Source: Petrimonas sp. IBARAKI (GTDB lineage: Bacteria > Bacteroidota > Bacteroidia > Bacteroidales > Dysgonomonadaceae). From it: a stretch of DNA of 64,000 nt. Made by a program: the position numbers and the translations under genes. The notes below the pieces were generated by a model, which saw nothing but the letters and a program-made list of their open reading frames with translations, had not been told where the DNA came from and did no database searches. The DNA lies in the NCBI GenBank assembly GCA_002356435.2, contig AP018040.2, positions 1,426,001 to 1,490,000 of the forward strand. Direction: 5' to 3'. Every line of letters starts with the position of its first letter. Positions within the stretch are counted from its first letter, which is position 1. This document shows positions 44,876 to 52,222 of the stretch, one piece after another.

Positions 44876-45841
44876 TCATTCATGTATCTTTAAAATAACA
44901 TTACCTGTTTTTTGCCCCGATTCAACGTATCTGTAAGCATCCACAATTTGGCCTAACGTATAAAATCTGTCTATTACAGGCTTGAATTCACCTTTTTCAA
45001 CAAGCTCTTTCAAAAATATTATATCTTGCTTGGTGATAGACGGAATTGGAAACAAAAGTCTTTTACCTCCCCAAAGTGGTGTGGTCAATGCAAATAATAT
45101 ATTTTCTGCGTTTTTCCCAAATTCCGTTGAGATGTATATTCCTTTTTCAGTTAATAAAGGTTTGCACTTACCAAATGAACTTTTTCCCACTGCGTCAAAG
45201 ATGAAAGCAAACTTATCTTCTGTCTTTGTAAAATCCTGTGTCTGATAATCAATGACTGTGTCTGCACCGAGAGATCTCACTAGATCTACGTTTTTTGTAT
45301 TACAGACAGCAGTTACTATTGCTCCAAAGTGTTTTAATAATTGTACGGCTGCAGAACCGATAGCCCCCGTTGCTCCGTAGACTAGAACTTTTTGTCCGCG
45401 TTCTACTTTTGCTGCCCGAATATTTACTAAGGCATAATGAGATCCTTCCGTAATAGCTGCCGCTTCATCAAAACTCATATTCTCCGGCATGTTTATAACC
45501 GCATCGTTTTCAGCGATAGTCAGATATTCTCCGTGTCCACCAAAGGTTTTATCATTGAAGCCAAAAACTTTATCTCCATTCCTGAATGCAGTTACATATT
45601 TCCCAACTTCTTCAACAACACCCGAAAACTCACAACCTAGTATTTTGTGTTTTGGTCGAAATAGTCCGCTCCAAAATCTTGAAATAAAATATTCAGCACT
45701 ACGGAATCCCGAATCGGTGCGGTTAACTGTTGACGAATATACCTTAAGCAATATTTCATTGTCCCTCGGTGAAGGCCTGGCGACTTCCGTTAATCTGGCA
45801 ACTTCCGGTGGGCCGTATTTTGAGTATATAATTGCTTTCAT
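44876..45841 (-). CDS. MDR-family NAD(P)-dependent alcohol dehydrogenase/quinone oxidoreductase
   Basis: The 321-residue protein has a GroES-like N-terminal domain (IYSKYGPPEVARLTEVARP, GCEFSGVVEEVGKYVTAF) and the Rossmann motif VLVYGATGAIGSAAVQLLKH, a common NADPH-linked pattern for the MDR superfamily. The classical structural-zinc Cys cluster is absent, so it is probably a zinc-independent quinone oxidoreductase. The substrate is unknown. It begins next to element B and ends next to element A, on the minus strand of the cassette-like region. Confidence 0.88.
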   Translation of the reverse strand: MKAIIYSKYGPPEVARLTEVARPSPRDNEILLKVYSSTVNRTDSGFRSAEYFISRFWSGLFRPKHKILGCEFSGVVEEVGKYVTAFRNGDKVFGFNDKTFGGHGEYLTIAENDAVINMPENMSFDEAAAITEGSHYALVNIRAAKVERGQKVLVYGATGAIGSAAVQLLKHFGAIVTAVCNTKNVDLVRSLGADTVIDYQTQDFTKTEDKFAFIFDAVGKSSFGKCKPLLTEKGIYISTEFGKNAENILFALTTPLWGGKRLLFPIPSITKQDIIFLKELVEKGEFKPVIDRFYTLGQIVDAYRYVESGQKTGNVILKIHE

Positions 45842-45883
45842 TTTCTATTTGATTTGTTGATTCTTGATCGTCTTGCCCCATAC

Positions 45884-45917
45884 TTACCACCAACATGCCA
45901 GATCGCGGAGTGCGTCC
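45884..45917 (-). repeat. Cassette-type element B (partial)
   Basis: Plus-strand ACTTACCACCAAC is nearly identical to ACTTGCCACCAAC at the left edge of element E. It is followed by ATGCCAGATCGCGGAG, part of a core. It falls between the serine hydrolase stop and the alcohol dehydrogenase ATG. Confidence 0.5.
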
Positions 45918-45921
45918 TTTT

Positions 45922-47244
45922 TTATTCTCTCGTGAATGTAAATTGTCCACCGCCTTGTTTTAGGATCATTGTGTTGTCTGTCGGACTGAATTCCAACACA
46001 ACTCCCGCCCGGTCAAATTTAAATTTATCTTTTTCGGTTGCTTCAAGTGGAAACGCTGATTGTCCTGTTGCTTGTGCTATTAACGTATTTCCGTCTTTTG
46101 TAATTGTAATTTTCAAAGCGATTTGCTTGGAAGCATAAACTCCCAGATACCCGTCCAATTCTTCCGGAGTCAAGTTGTAAGTTGTGAATACCGGAATTTC
46201 GTATGGCTTGTCGTAAACCGCACTTAAAACCGCAATAGAAATGTCATTGTTATTGAAGTTTGTTCCGTTTGAAGTTAAAGCGTACGAAATCTTGTCGTCG
46301 GTAAAATGCGAGTAGACCGAACTGAACCCATCAATTCCGCCTGTGTGTCCGAAGCCAATACTTTCGTAGAAAGGAATTGGAAACAAACCAATTCCGTAAC
46401 CGTCTTTTATGGTTTTCATTATCTCAAGACTTTCAGATTTCAAAAGTCTTCCGCCAAATAAAGCGTCTGCAAATTTTGTCAAGTCGCTTGGTGTAGAAAT
46501 AATAGCGCCAGCACCCAGCGGAATGGTATAATCTGTTTCATTTTCCACTTTCCAGGTCCCTGCGAAACTGTATGATTTACATTCGTTGTTGTTAGGATTG
46601 ATTTTGCCAAAAACATACGTGTTTGTCAAATTTATTGGTCTAACAATGTATTCTTGCAATAAGTCTGCATACGATTTTGCAAAAGTCGCTTCAAGAATGT
46701 AAGATAAGAGAACAAAGTTTGAATTGCTGTATTCTGCTTTACTGTCTGGTTTGAAGTCGCTACCGCCTTTTGAAATGATTTCCACCATTTCTTTTTCTGT
46801 CTTTGGTTGCGTGTTCCAGGTCAAGTAATCTTTGTCGTTTGTGAAATTGTGTATTCCGCTTCTATGACCTAGCAAATGCTTTACGGTAATTTCATCTGCG
46901 TTTATGATTGTTGGAAACCATTTGTCAATAGTTTGGTTCAGGCATACCTTTTTTTCTTCAACCGCTTTTAAAACCAAAACGGCTGTGAACGATTTAGAAA
47001 TGGAGCCAATTCTGTATTTAGAATTTTCAGTTGCTTTGGTGTTGTTTTCAACGTCTGCGAGACCAACGGTTTTTGAATAAATTATTTCTCCGTTTTTTGA
47101 AACGGCGACGCTTCCCATAAACTTATTGTTTTGTTCAAGTGCGTTGAAATAGTTATCTAATTTAGTTTTGTCAAAACCGGTTTGAGCAATTCCTATTTGA
47201 CCTAATGTCAGAACTAGAGCTGTTGTTAAGATTGTTTTTGTCAT
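45922..47244 (-). CDS. Serine hydrolase, beta-lactamase-related (class C/DD-peptidase type)
   Basis: The 440-residue protein has a signal peptide (LTTALVLTLGQIGIAQ). Active-site motifs are SISKSFTAVLV (SxxK with catalytic Ser), YSNSNFVLL (YxN) and GHTGGIDGFS (H/KTG position). A C-terminal lipocalin-like/DUF3471-type domain follows (LDGYLGVYASKQIALKITIT). The family includes class C beta-lactamases, D-aminopeptidases and esterases, and true lactamase activity cannot be claimed. It lies in the cassette-like array between elements C and B. Confidence 0.87.
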   Translation of the reverse strand: MTKTILTTALVLTLGQIGIAQTGFDKTKLDNYFNALEQNNKFMGSVAVSKNGEIIYSKTVGLADVENNTKATENSKYRIGSISKSFTAVLVLKAVEEKKVCLNQTIDKWFPTIINADEITVKHLLGHRSGIHNFTNDKDYLTWNTQPKTEKEMVEIISKGGSDFKPDSKAEYSNSNFVLLSYILEATFAKSYADLLQEYIVRPINLTNTYVFGKINPNNNECKSYSFAGTWKVENETDYTIPLGAGAIISTPSDLTKFADALFGGRLLKSESLEIMKTIKDGYGIGLFPIPFYESIGFGHTGGIDGFSSVYSHFTDDKISYALTSNGTNFNNNDISIAVLSAVYDKPYEIPVFTTYNLTPEELDGYLGVYASKQIALKITITKDGNTLIAQATGQSAFPLEATEKDKFKFDRAGVVLEFSPTDNTMILKQGGGQFTFTRE

Positions 47245-47283
47245 TTTTGTCTTGTTAATGTTGTCGTTTACGGGTCGCCTTTA

Positions 47284-47302
47284 AATAACGTTTAGTGTAT
47301 GG
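47284..47302 (-). repeat. Cassette-type element C (collapsed, weak)
   Basis: Plus-strand TAACGTTTAGTGTATGG resembles a shortened form of element A (TAACGG, then TAGTGGCTGG). It lies between the serine hydrolase ATG and the tail-tube stop codon. Support is modest. Confidence 0.3.
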
Positions 47303-47331
47303 ATAGTAACCGATTAAGGAATTCATCCCTG

Positions 47332-47793
47332 TCAAGTTGCAAGCTCTGTCGTTAATCCTTCGTGCGCTAACTCTAACGTCTCTATTGTAACTTCATTTGC
47401 ATCCGATTTTAAATCCGGACTTGAAATTTTAGTAGGCCAAGCATTTGTCAACCTCCAAGTCATAATAGGTTTTCCACCTTCATCCAACAACTGGATTGTT
47501 ACTGTTTCTCTTTTAATGGTATTCATTTTAATGGCATCATACCAATTAAAGAAATTATTGTTTTTCACTAAAACGCCTTTCTTAAGAATAATGTTTCCTC
47601 CTTTAGTTAATCCAGGCATTTTAATCGTTGAGAATTGTTTGCCATCTCCATGTCTGTATTCCATGGGTTGTGTATCTGTTCCTAATCCGGAAATTTCTTG
47701 AAACGATATTGTCTTGTCTTGTGAACCGAATTTAACTGTAAAGTAAAACTTGGGTAATGGCCATACATTATTATCTTGAGTTTCTCCTGTCAT
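47332..47793 (-). CDS. Orphan phage/eCIS tail-tube protein (gp19-like)
   Basis: The 153-residue protein has the conserved phage tail-tube fold of the TIGR02241/T4 gp19-like family: FYFTVKFGSQDKTISFQEIS, GLGTDTQPMEYRHGD, the MPGLTKGGNIILKKGVL strand, and the end TIETLELAHEGLT. In extracellular contractile injection systems such a protein forms the inner tube. No sheath, baseplate, ATPase or spike gene is in the window. It starts 4 bases after the methyltransferase gene and is on the minus strand between elements D and C, as part of a two-gene cassette. Confidence 0.85.
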   Translation of the reverse strand: MTGETQDNNVWPLPKFYFTVKFGSQDKTISFQEISGLGTDTQPMEYRHGDGKQFSTIKMPGLTKGGNIILKKGVLVKNNNFFNWYDAIKMNTIKRETVTIQLLDEGGKPIMTWRLTNAWPTKISSPDLKSDANEVTIETLELAHEGLTTELAT

Positions 47794-47797
47794 AATA

Positions 47798-48709
47798 TTA
47801 TAGATTTGATTTTTTTATTATCGTCGTTTTAAAATCATATCCTTCAATCTCGTATTTTTTTAAGTCATACTGTTTATTGTCAAGATATTTCTCAATAAAC
47901 GGTAAATCCGGTGCATAGTGAAAGCTGCCATCGATTTTCAATGAGTTCAGAATATTCATATAAGTTTTGGCATATTCGATATAGTTGCCGTCTTCTCTCA
48001 AATTATGATGATTAAAATGATTGGAAAATCCCAGGTTACTGACTACGGTTCCCCATTTGTCTGTTCCGTAATCGTATTCCAGCCAATCTGATGTTATTAA
48101 ATTTGAGGTTGAAAACTTAAATCTGTCAATTCCATAAGCTTCAATTTTTTGATTTCTAAAATAATCTACCAGATATCCATTAATTCCACAACCTATATCC
48201 AAAACCGGTTGTAATAAATGTTTAATATCAACTTGTAAAATTTTAAGTTGCAATTTAGGGGTATATTCAGAGCAAACAACTGGACTTATTTTCTCGTTGT
48301 CATCTTTATATAATTTTTCTGCGAAAGGATTATTTTCTTTAAGCCAGAATTTTAGCTTTTCGTAATGTTCTTTTGAAATGTTGTCAATTGAATATGCTCT
48401 TGTCTGAAGGGCTTCAAATAAATTAGAATATATTTGTCTTAAGTTGTTTATAGCTTTTAAGTCAAACGAATAGTATTGATTTACTCTGCAAAACTCTTCG
48501 ATGGCTTTATCTTTTGCATAATCAATTAAATACTCTTTAGAATGAGGGGTTAGTTTGTCAATATTCGAAATAGCTTTTACTGTTTCATTGGCAAATTGAA
48601 ATATCTCCAGATTATCAAGAAAAATGTTTTTACCTTGATTAAATCCTATTTGTTTATCAATATTTTCGGTAAATCTGTCTGTTGGCATTGGTTTTTTTGT
48701 ATATGGCAT
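47798..48709 (-). CDS. SAM-dependent methyltransferase (unassigned)
   Basis: The protein has 303 residues from the ATG at 48709. The frame extends to 48745, but those codons lie inside the palindromic element D. The SAM-binding motif I is VLDIGCGINGYLVDYF (central), followed by YGIDRF and a helical N-terminal half of about 150 residues with no family I recognise. The substrate is unknown. Its start codon coincides with the end of element D (CCGTTATG). It is co-transcribed with the orphan tail-tube gene (4-base gap). Confidence 0.7.
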   Translation of the reverse strand: MPYTKKPMPTDRFTENIDKQIGFNQGKNIFLDNLEIFQFANETVKAISNIDKLTPHSKEYLIDYAKDKAIEEFCRVNQYYSFDLKAINNLRQIYSNLFEALQTRAYSIDNISKEHYEKLKFWLKENNPFAEKLYKDDNEKISPVVCSEYTPKLQLKILQVDIKHLLQPVLDIGCGINGYLVDYFRNQKIEAYGIDRFKFSTSNLITSDWLEYDYGTDKWGTVVSNLGFSNHFNHHNLREDGNYIEYAKTYMNILNSLKIDGSFHYAPDLPFIEKYLDNKQYDLKKYEIEGYDFKTTIIKKSNL

Positions 48710-48840
48710 AACGGTGCGGGGCTTGGCGATGGTGGCACTTAGCATACAAGTTTGATAAATGCACCAGCTTTAAACTTCACAGAAATGTTTAATAGAAGCC
48801 GTTATCTGCCACTGTCGCCAAACCCTTGTTGGTGGCTGTT
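48709..48840 (-). repeat. Cassette-type palindromic element D (full-length)
   Basis: The inverted arms GGGGCTTGGCGATGGTGGCA (48718-48737) and the complement of 48807-48826 match at 16 of 20 positions, with a 69-base loop. Outer motifs are plus-strand ATAACGG (48709-48714) and TTGTTGGTGGCTG (48827-48839). On the minus strand it starts 8 bases after the DprA-like stop and ends with the methyltransferase ATG, so it lies exactly between two gene units. Confidence 0.75.
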
Positions 48841-48848
48841 TTTCTTTT

Positions 48849-50003
48849 TTAAAAAGAAAGTGTTCCTTGTTTTTCTCGTTTTGGTTCTCCTTTTAATTTG
48901 TATAAAGTAGTTCGTTTCACTTTCTCGTTTTCTATAAAGTCTAACTTCTTTAAATAATTATTCAACTTTTGAGTAGTCCAAGTTAGGTTTAACTTTGTTA
49001 GAAGTTCCTTAGCAGTCAACGAGCGTCCATTAAATGCTGAACGGATTTTGTCATTTAGGTTATCCAATTCATTTGGTTCTTGAACGACTGGGATTTGGTC
49101 AGACAAAATTGTGTCGTAAGCCTTTACTAATTCATTTCCGTTGAAATCAACAGCAACTGCACCTCTTTGTATAAGAATGTTGTTTGCATTTTTCTCTGTT
49201 AGTTCTGGTTTACGAACATAAATTTTTCGTCCTTTTCGTAAGCCATCAATTACACCTGACCAAGTTCCGCCTTTTTCAGAAGATTCTGCTACATAAATTT
49301 CATCGACAAGTCCGTAGATAATAGAATTTCTTGCCATTGCTAATTCTACTTTCCAAGGTGCTTTTGGGAAAAAGGTACTTAAAACTAATACGTCTCCGTC
49401 AATGATTTGTTTGTAGTAATTTTTGAAACCCGAAGTAAATGTCATTATGCCTTGCGGAAGAACGATAATACTTTGTCCTTTGTAGTTGATGGCTGAATCT
49501 AATGCTTGTATGTCTACCCCTTTTGCAAAACCGCTTACAACTACTTTATATTCTTGACTTGCGATTTTTGCAATGTTGTCAGTAAATTTTAAAGCAATAT
49601 CGGAAGCGGTTCGTGAACCTACAATTGCAATAGACTTTTCTTCAAGTATCTTTTTATTACCTTTTATGTATAAAACTGCAGGAGAATAAGTAGCTTTTAA
49701 ATTCGATTTGAGTTTTTTGGAATATTCTGGTGAAGTAATTGGAATAATTTCAAAACCTTGGTTAAAAAGAGATTCTGCTAAAAAGGCATTGCTTCCTAAT
49801 TCCGATTTTGCTTTTCGTAAATCAAAAATATGATTTTCGTCTAATTGATAAATGTTTTTCCAATCACTTTCAGATAACCCGAAAAAATCGACAATAGAAA
49901 TTTGGTTCTCGTGATAGAACTTTATAATGAGGTCATTTATTTTTTTATGTCCCCATTTTGGCAAATGTGCCAACGCTATCCAATATGCTACTTCGTTTGT
50001 CAT
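48849..50003 (-). CDS. DprA-like protein, PsyrA/RqlI-type partner of the RecQ-PRTase
   Basis: The 384-residue protein has a DprA/Smf Rossmann domain (IVGSRTASDIALKFTDNIAK, SGFAKGVDIQALDSAI and IVLPQGIMTF) and a C-terminal winged helix (KELLTKLNLTWTTQKLNNYL). The N-terminal helical region resembles a SAM/HhH domain (PKWGHKKINDLIIKF). It follows the RecQ-PRTase gene with a 5-base gap. A DprA-like antitoxin beside a RecQ-like helicase with a PRTase domain matches the described PsyrTA (RqlHI) phage-defence system. I assign it on domain and context, not on sequence identity. An AT hairpin lies at the stop codon. Confidence 0.8.
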   Translation of the reverse strand: MTNEVAYWIALAHLPKWGHKKINDLIIKFYHENQISIVDFFGLSESDWKNIYQLDENHIFDLRKAKSELGSNAFLAESLFNQGFEIIPITSPEYSKKLKSNLKATYSPAVLYIKGNKKILEEKSIAIVGSRTASDIALKFTDNIAKIASQEYKVVVSGFAKGVDIQALDSAINYKGQSIIVLPQGIMTFTSGFKNYYKQIIDGDVLVLSTFFPKAPWKVELAMARNSIIYGLVDEIYVAESSEKGGTWSGVIDGLRKGRKIYVRKPELTEKNANNILIQRGAVAVDFNGNELVKAYDTILSDQIPVVQEPNELDNLNDKIRSAFNGRSLTAKELLTKLNLTWTTQKLNNYLKKLDFIENEKVKRTTLYKLKGEPKREKQGTLSF

Positions 50004-50008
50004 ACTAT

Positions 50009-52024
50009 TTACACAATATCTCCACCAACTGTTCTTGCTATCACAATCGGTGCTATTTTTAATGCTCCAAAATTAGTCAAAATTTTTCCAATTTCCTTTA
50101 TTGTAGCCCCACTATCAAATATATCGTCAATCAGTAAAACACTCTTTCCTCTTATTTCATCTGGTTTTGTATAAGTAAACGCTCCACTTACATTTTCTGT
50201 TTTAAGGTATCCGTTTTCAAATATTTTTTGTTCTTTCGTCTGTTTGTTTTTTTGCAGATTGTGTGAAATTGGAAACTTTAATACTTGAGCAACTTTTGTT
50301 GCAAAGTTTTTCACTAAATCGCCTGATGATGTTGGAGGAACGTAAACGACCAAATCAAATTTTTCTTGTCCGAACTTTTTGCGAAATGCTTTTAAGATTA
50401 AAGACAAAAGAAAATCGGGAAAAAATCCACCATTTTCATACTTTGAACGATGAATTGCAGTACCAACATTTGAAACACCATAATAAGATGCAGCTACACC
50501 ATTAACAATATTTGAACCTTTGCTTTCAACTTCCAATATTGGGAAGTAGTTTTCTCTAAATGCTTGTAGCTTTTCTGTCCATTTAGCTGTTACGCTTACG
50601 ACAATTTTTTCCTCCCCTGTATTATCGCAATTAGTAAAAGTATGATTAGTATTGTCTCCTAAATAGTCGCATAGAAATTTCATTCTTGAGCCGGTTGTTT
50701 CTACATAACCAATCATGTTTTCAAGATCATTCAGTTTCGCATCGCGTAGTTCTTCAAATGCCTTTGTATTCAATGGTTGTGAATTACGAACAAATTCATA
50801 TTTCTTACTTTTTCCAATAATCACTTCTCGGATAATCCCTTGCTCAATTAAGTCTGCTTTAATTACTCTTATTTGTGTTTGTTTTAAGTTTGTTCGTTTC
50901 ATTAATTCTCGTTCGCCAAGCAACTCATTTTTTACAGCATTGATAACTCTTTCGTATTTTTTTATTGCCGGCCTGCCACCTTCAATAAACGCTTCTGGCA
51001 ATTTTTTGTCTTCAGGATTGTAAAATAAAATCACACAAGTCGGCTTACCGTCTCTACCTGCACGACCAATTTCTTGATAATAGTGTATTGGCGATTGTGG
51101 AATTTGAGTGTGAATAATGAAACGAATGTCGGGTTTATCAATTCCCATTCCTAATGCATTTGTAGAAATGATACATTTCCATTTATTATTCATCATTCCA
51201 TCTTCAATGGCGATTCTTGAATCAGCGTCAAGTCCTGCGTTGTATGCGGTTGAAGAAATTCCCAAGTGTTCAAACCATTTTGAATAGATTTCTGTATCAA
51301 CTCTTGTACCTGTATATAAAATTCCCGAACCCGAAATATTATTTAGGTTTTCACCTAACCAAATCAATTTTTCATCTTCTGAATTCACTTTAACTACGAA
51401 TAATTTAAAGTTGTCTCTCATCAGGTTTCCCCTGATTGTTGTGATGTTGTTGCCAATTTGTTGAGCAATGTCTAATTCAACTCTTTTGGTTGCAGTAGCT
51501 GTTGTCGCAAGAACCGGAAGCCCTGTCGGTAAAAGTTTTACAAGATTGATAATTCTTTTGAAAGCTGGTCGGAAGTCGTGTCCCCAGACAGAAATACAAT
51601 GCGCTTCATCCACAACAACCATTGATAATTTCATTTGTTGTGTTGCTTCAATCCATTCGCTGTTTTCTTGTCGTTCGGGTGCTATGTATAAAATTTTTAT
51701 TTTGCCTTGTTTAGCTTCATGTATGATTTGGCTGTTTTTTTCTGGTGTTTGTTCACTATTGATACACTCTGCTGAAATTCCAAGTGAAGTTAGTTTCTTT
51801 ACTTGGTCTCGCATTAAAGCAATAAGTGGGGAGAAAATAACCGTTATCCCTTGAAAAACAGAAGCAGGAAACTGAAAGCACAACGATTTTCCAAAACCTG
51901 TCTTTTCAATTAGCAATACTTTTTCACCATTGAGAATCTTCTCAATAACCTGCCATTGTTCATCGTGAAACTTTGGTAGTTTAAAGGCTCGTTGTAGAAT
52001 TTGTTCTGCTTCTTGTCTTGTCAT
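50009..52024 (-). CDS. RecQ-like helicase fused to a ComF-type phosphoribosyltransferase (PsyrT/RqlH-like)
   Basis: From the ATG at 52024 the protein has 671 residues; a TTG five codons earlier is also open. The N-terminal SF2 helicase has motif I EKTGFGKSLCFQFPA, DEAHCISVWGHDFRPAF (DEAH box), TTATATKRVELDIA and the C-terminal GRAGRDGKPTCVILFY. The last about 150 residues are a ComF-type PRTase ending with VLLIDDIFDSGATIKEIG, the PRPP-binding loop. The pairing with the DprA-like gene is the hallmark of PsyrTA/RqlHI anti-phage toxin-antitoxin loci. It lies between elements E and D. Confidence 0.85.
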   Translation of the reverse strand: MTRQEAEQILQRAFKLPKFHDEQWQVIEKILNGEKVLLIEKTGFGKSLCFQFPASVFQGITVIFSPLIALMRDQVKKLTSLGISAECINSEQTPEKNSQIIHEAKQGKIKILYIAPERQENSEWIEATQQMKLSMVVVDEAHCISVWGHDFRPAFKRIINLVKLLPTGLPVLATTATATKRVELDIAQQIGNNITTIRGNLMRDNFKLFVVKVNSEDEKLIWLGENLNNISGSGILYTGTRVDTEIYSKWFEHLGISSTAYNAGLDADSRIAIEDGMMNNKWKCIISTNALGMGIDKPDIRFIIHTQIPQSPIHYYQEIGRAGRDGKPTCVILFYNPEDKKLPEAFIEGGRPAIKKYERVINAVKNELLGERELMKRTNLKQTQIRVIKADLIEQGIIREVIIGKSKKYEFVRNSQPLNTKAFEELRDAKLNDLENMIGYVETTGSRMKFLCDYLGDNTNHTFTNCDNTGEEKIVVSVTAKWTEKLQAFRENYFPILEVESKGSNIVNGVAASYYGVSNVGTAIHRSKYENGGFFPDFLLSLILKAFRKKFGQEKFDLVVYVPPTSSGDLVKNFATKVAQVLKFPISHNLQKNKQTKEQKIFENGYLKTENVSGAFTYTKPDEIRGKSVLLIDDIFDSGATIKEIGKILTNFGALKIAPIVIARTVGGDIV

Positions 52025-52081
52025 TTTTGGGTCCTTCAAATTTTCTGTTCAGCTTCTTTTAGCGGTGTCGCCTTAGACTTG

Positions 52082-52222
52082 CCACCAACGGATTATGGTA
52101 TGAGGTCGTGGCGGATTTACGAGAGTAAATCAGTCCGACCGAGCAGGACGCTGGCACGAGATTCGATGCAATCGAATCGAGCCGACCCCCGCCATGCCTT
52201 ATACCATGTGTTAGCCGCTGGG
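52082..52222 (-). repeat. Cassette-type palindromic element E (full-length, multi-hairpin)
   Basis: Arms ATGGTATGAGGTCGTGGCGG (52095-52114) and the complement of 52189-52207 pair over about 20 bases with one gap. Inside lie ATTTAC/GTAAAT (52115-52130) and GATTCGAT/ATCGAATC (52160-52178), so the strand could fold into a branched hairpin. Outer motifs are GCCACCAACGG on the left and TGTTAGCCGCTGGG on the right. The stop codon of the ImmA/IrrE gene (52211-52213) lies inside the right motif. Confidence 0.8.

Noticed and set aside
45922-47244. Class C beta-lactamase
   Set aside because: SxxK, YxN and HTG are shared with esterases and D-peptidases, and the extra C-terminal domain is not typical of AmpC.
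48709-48745. Upstream start of the methyltransferase gene
   Set aside because: Those codons lie inside palindromic element D and add no conserved sequence.
48709-52222. Canonical attC sites
   Set aside because: End boxes agree with RYYYAAC/GTTRRRY at only 4 to 6 of 7 positions, so I call them a separate element family.
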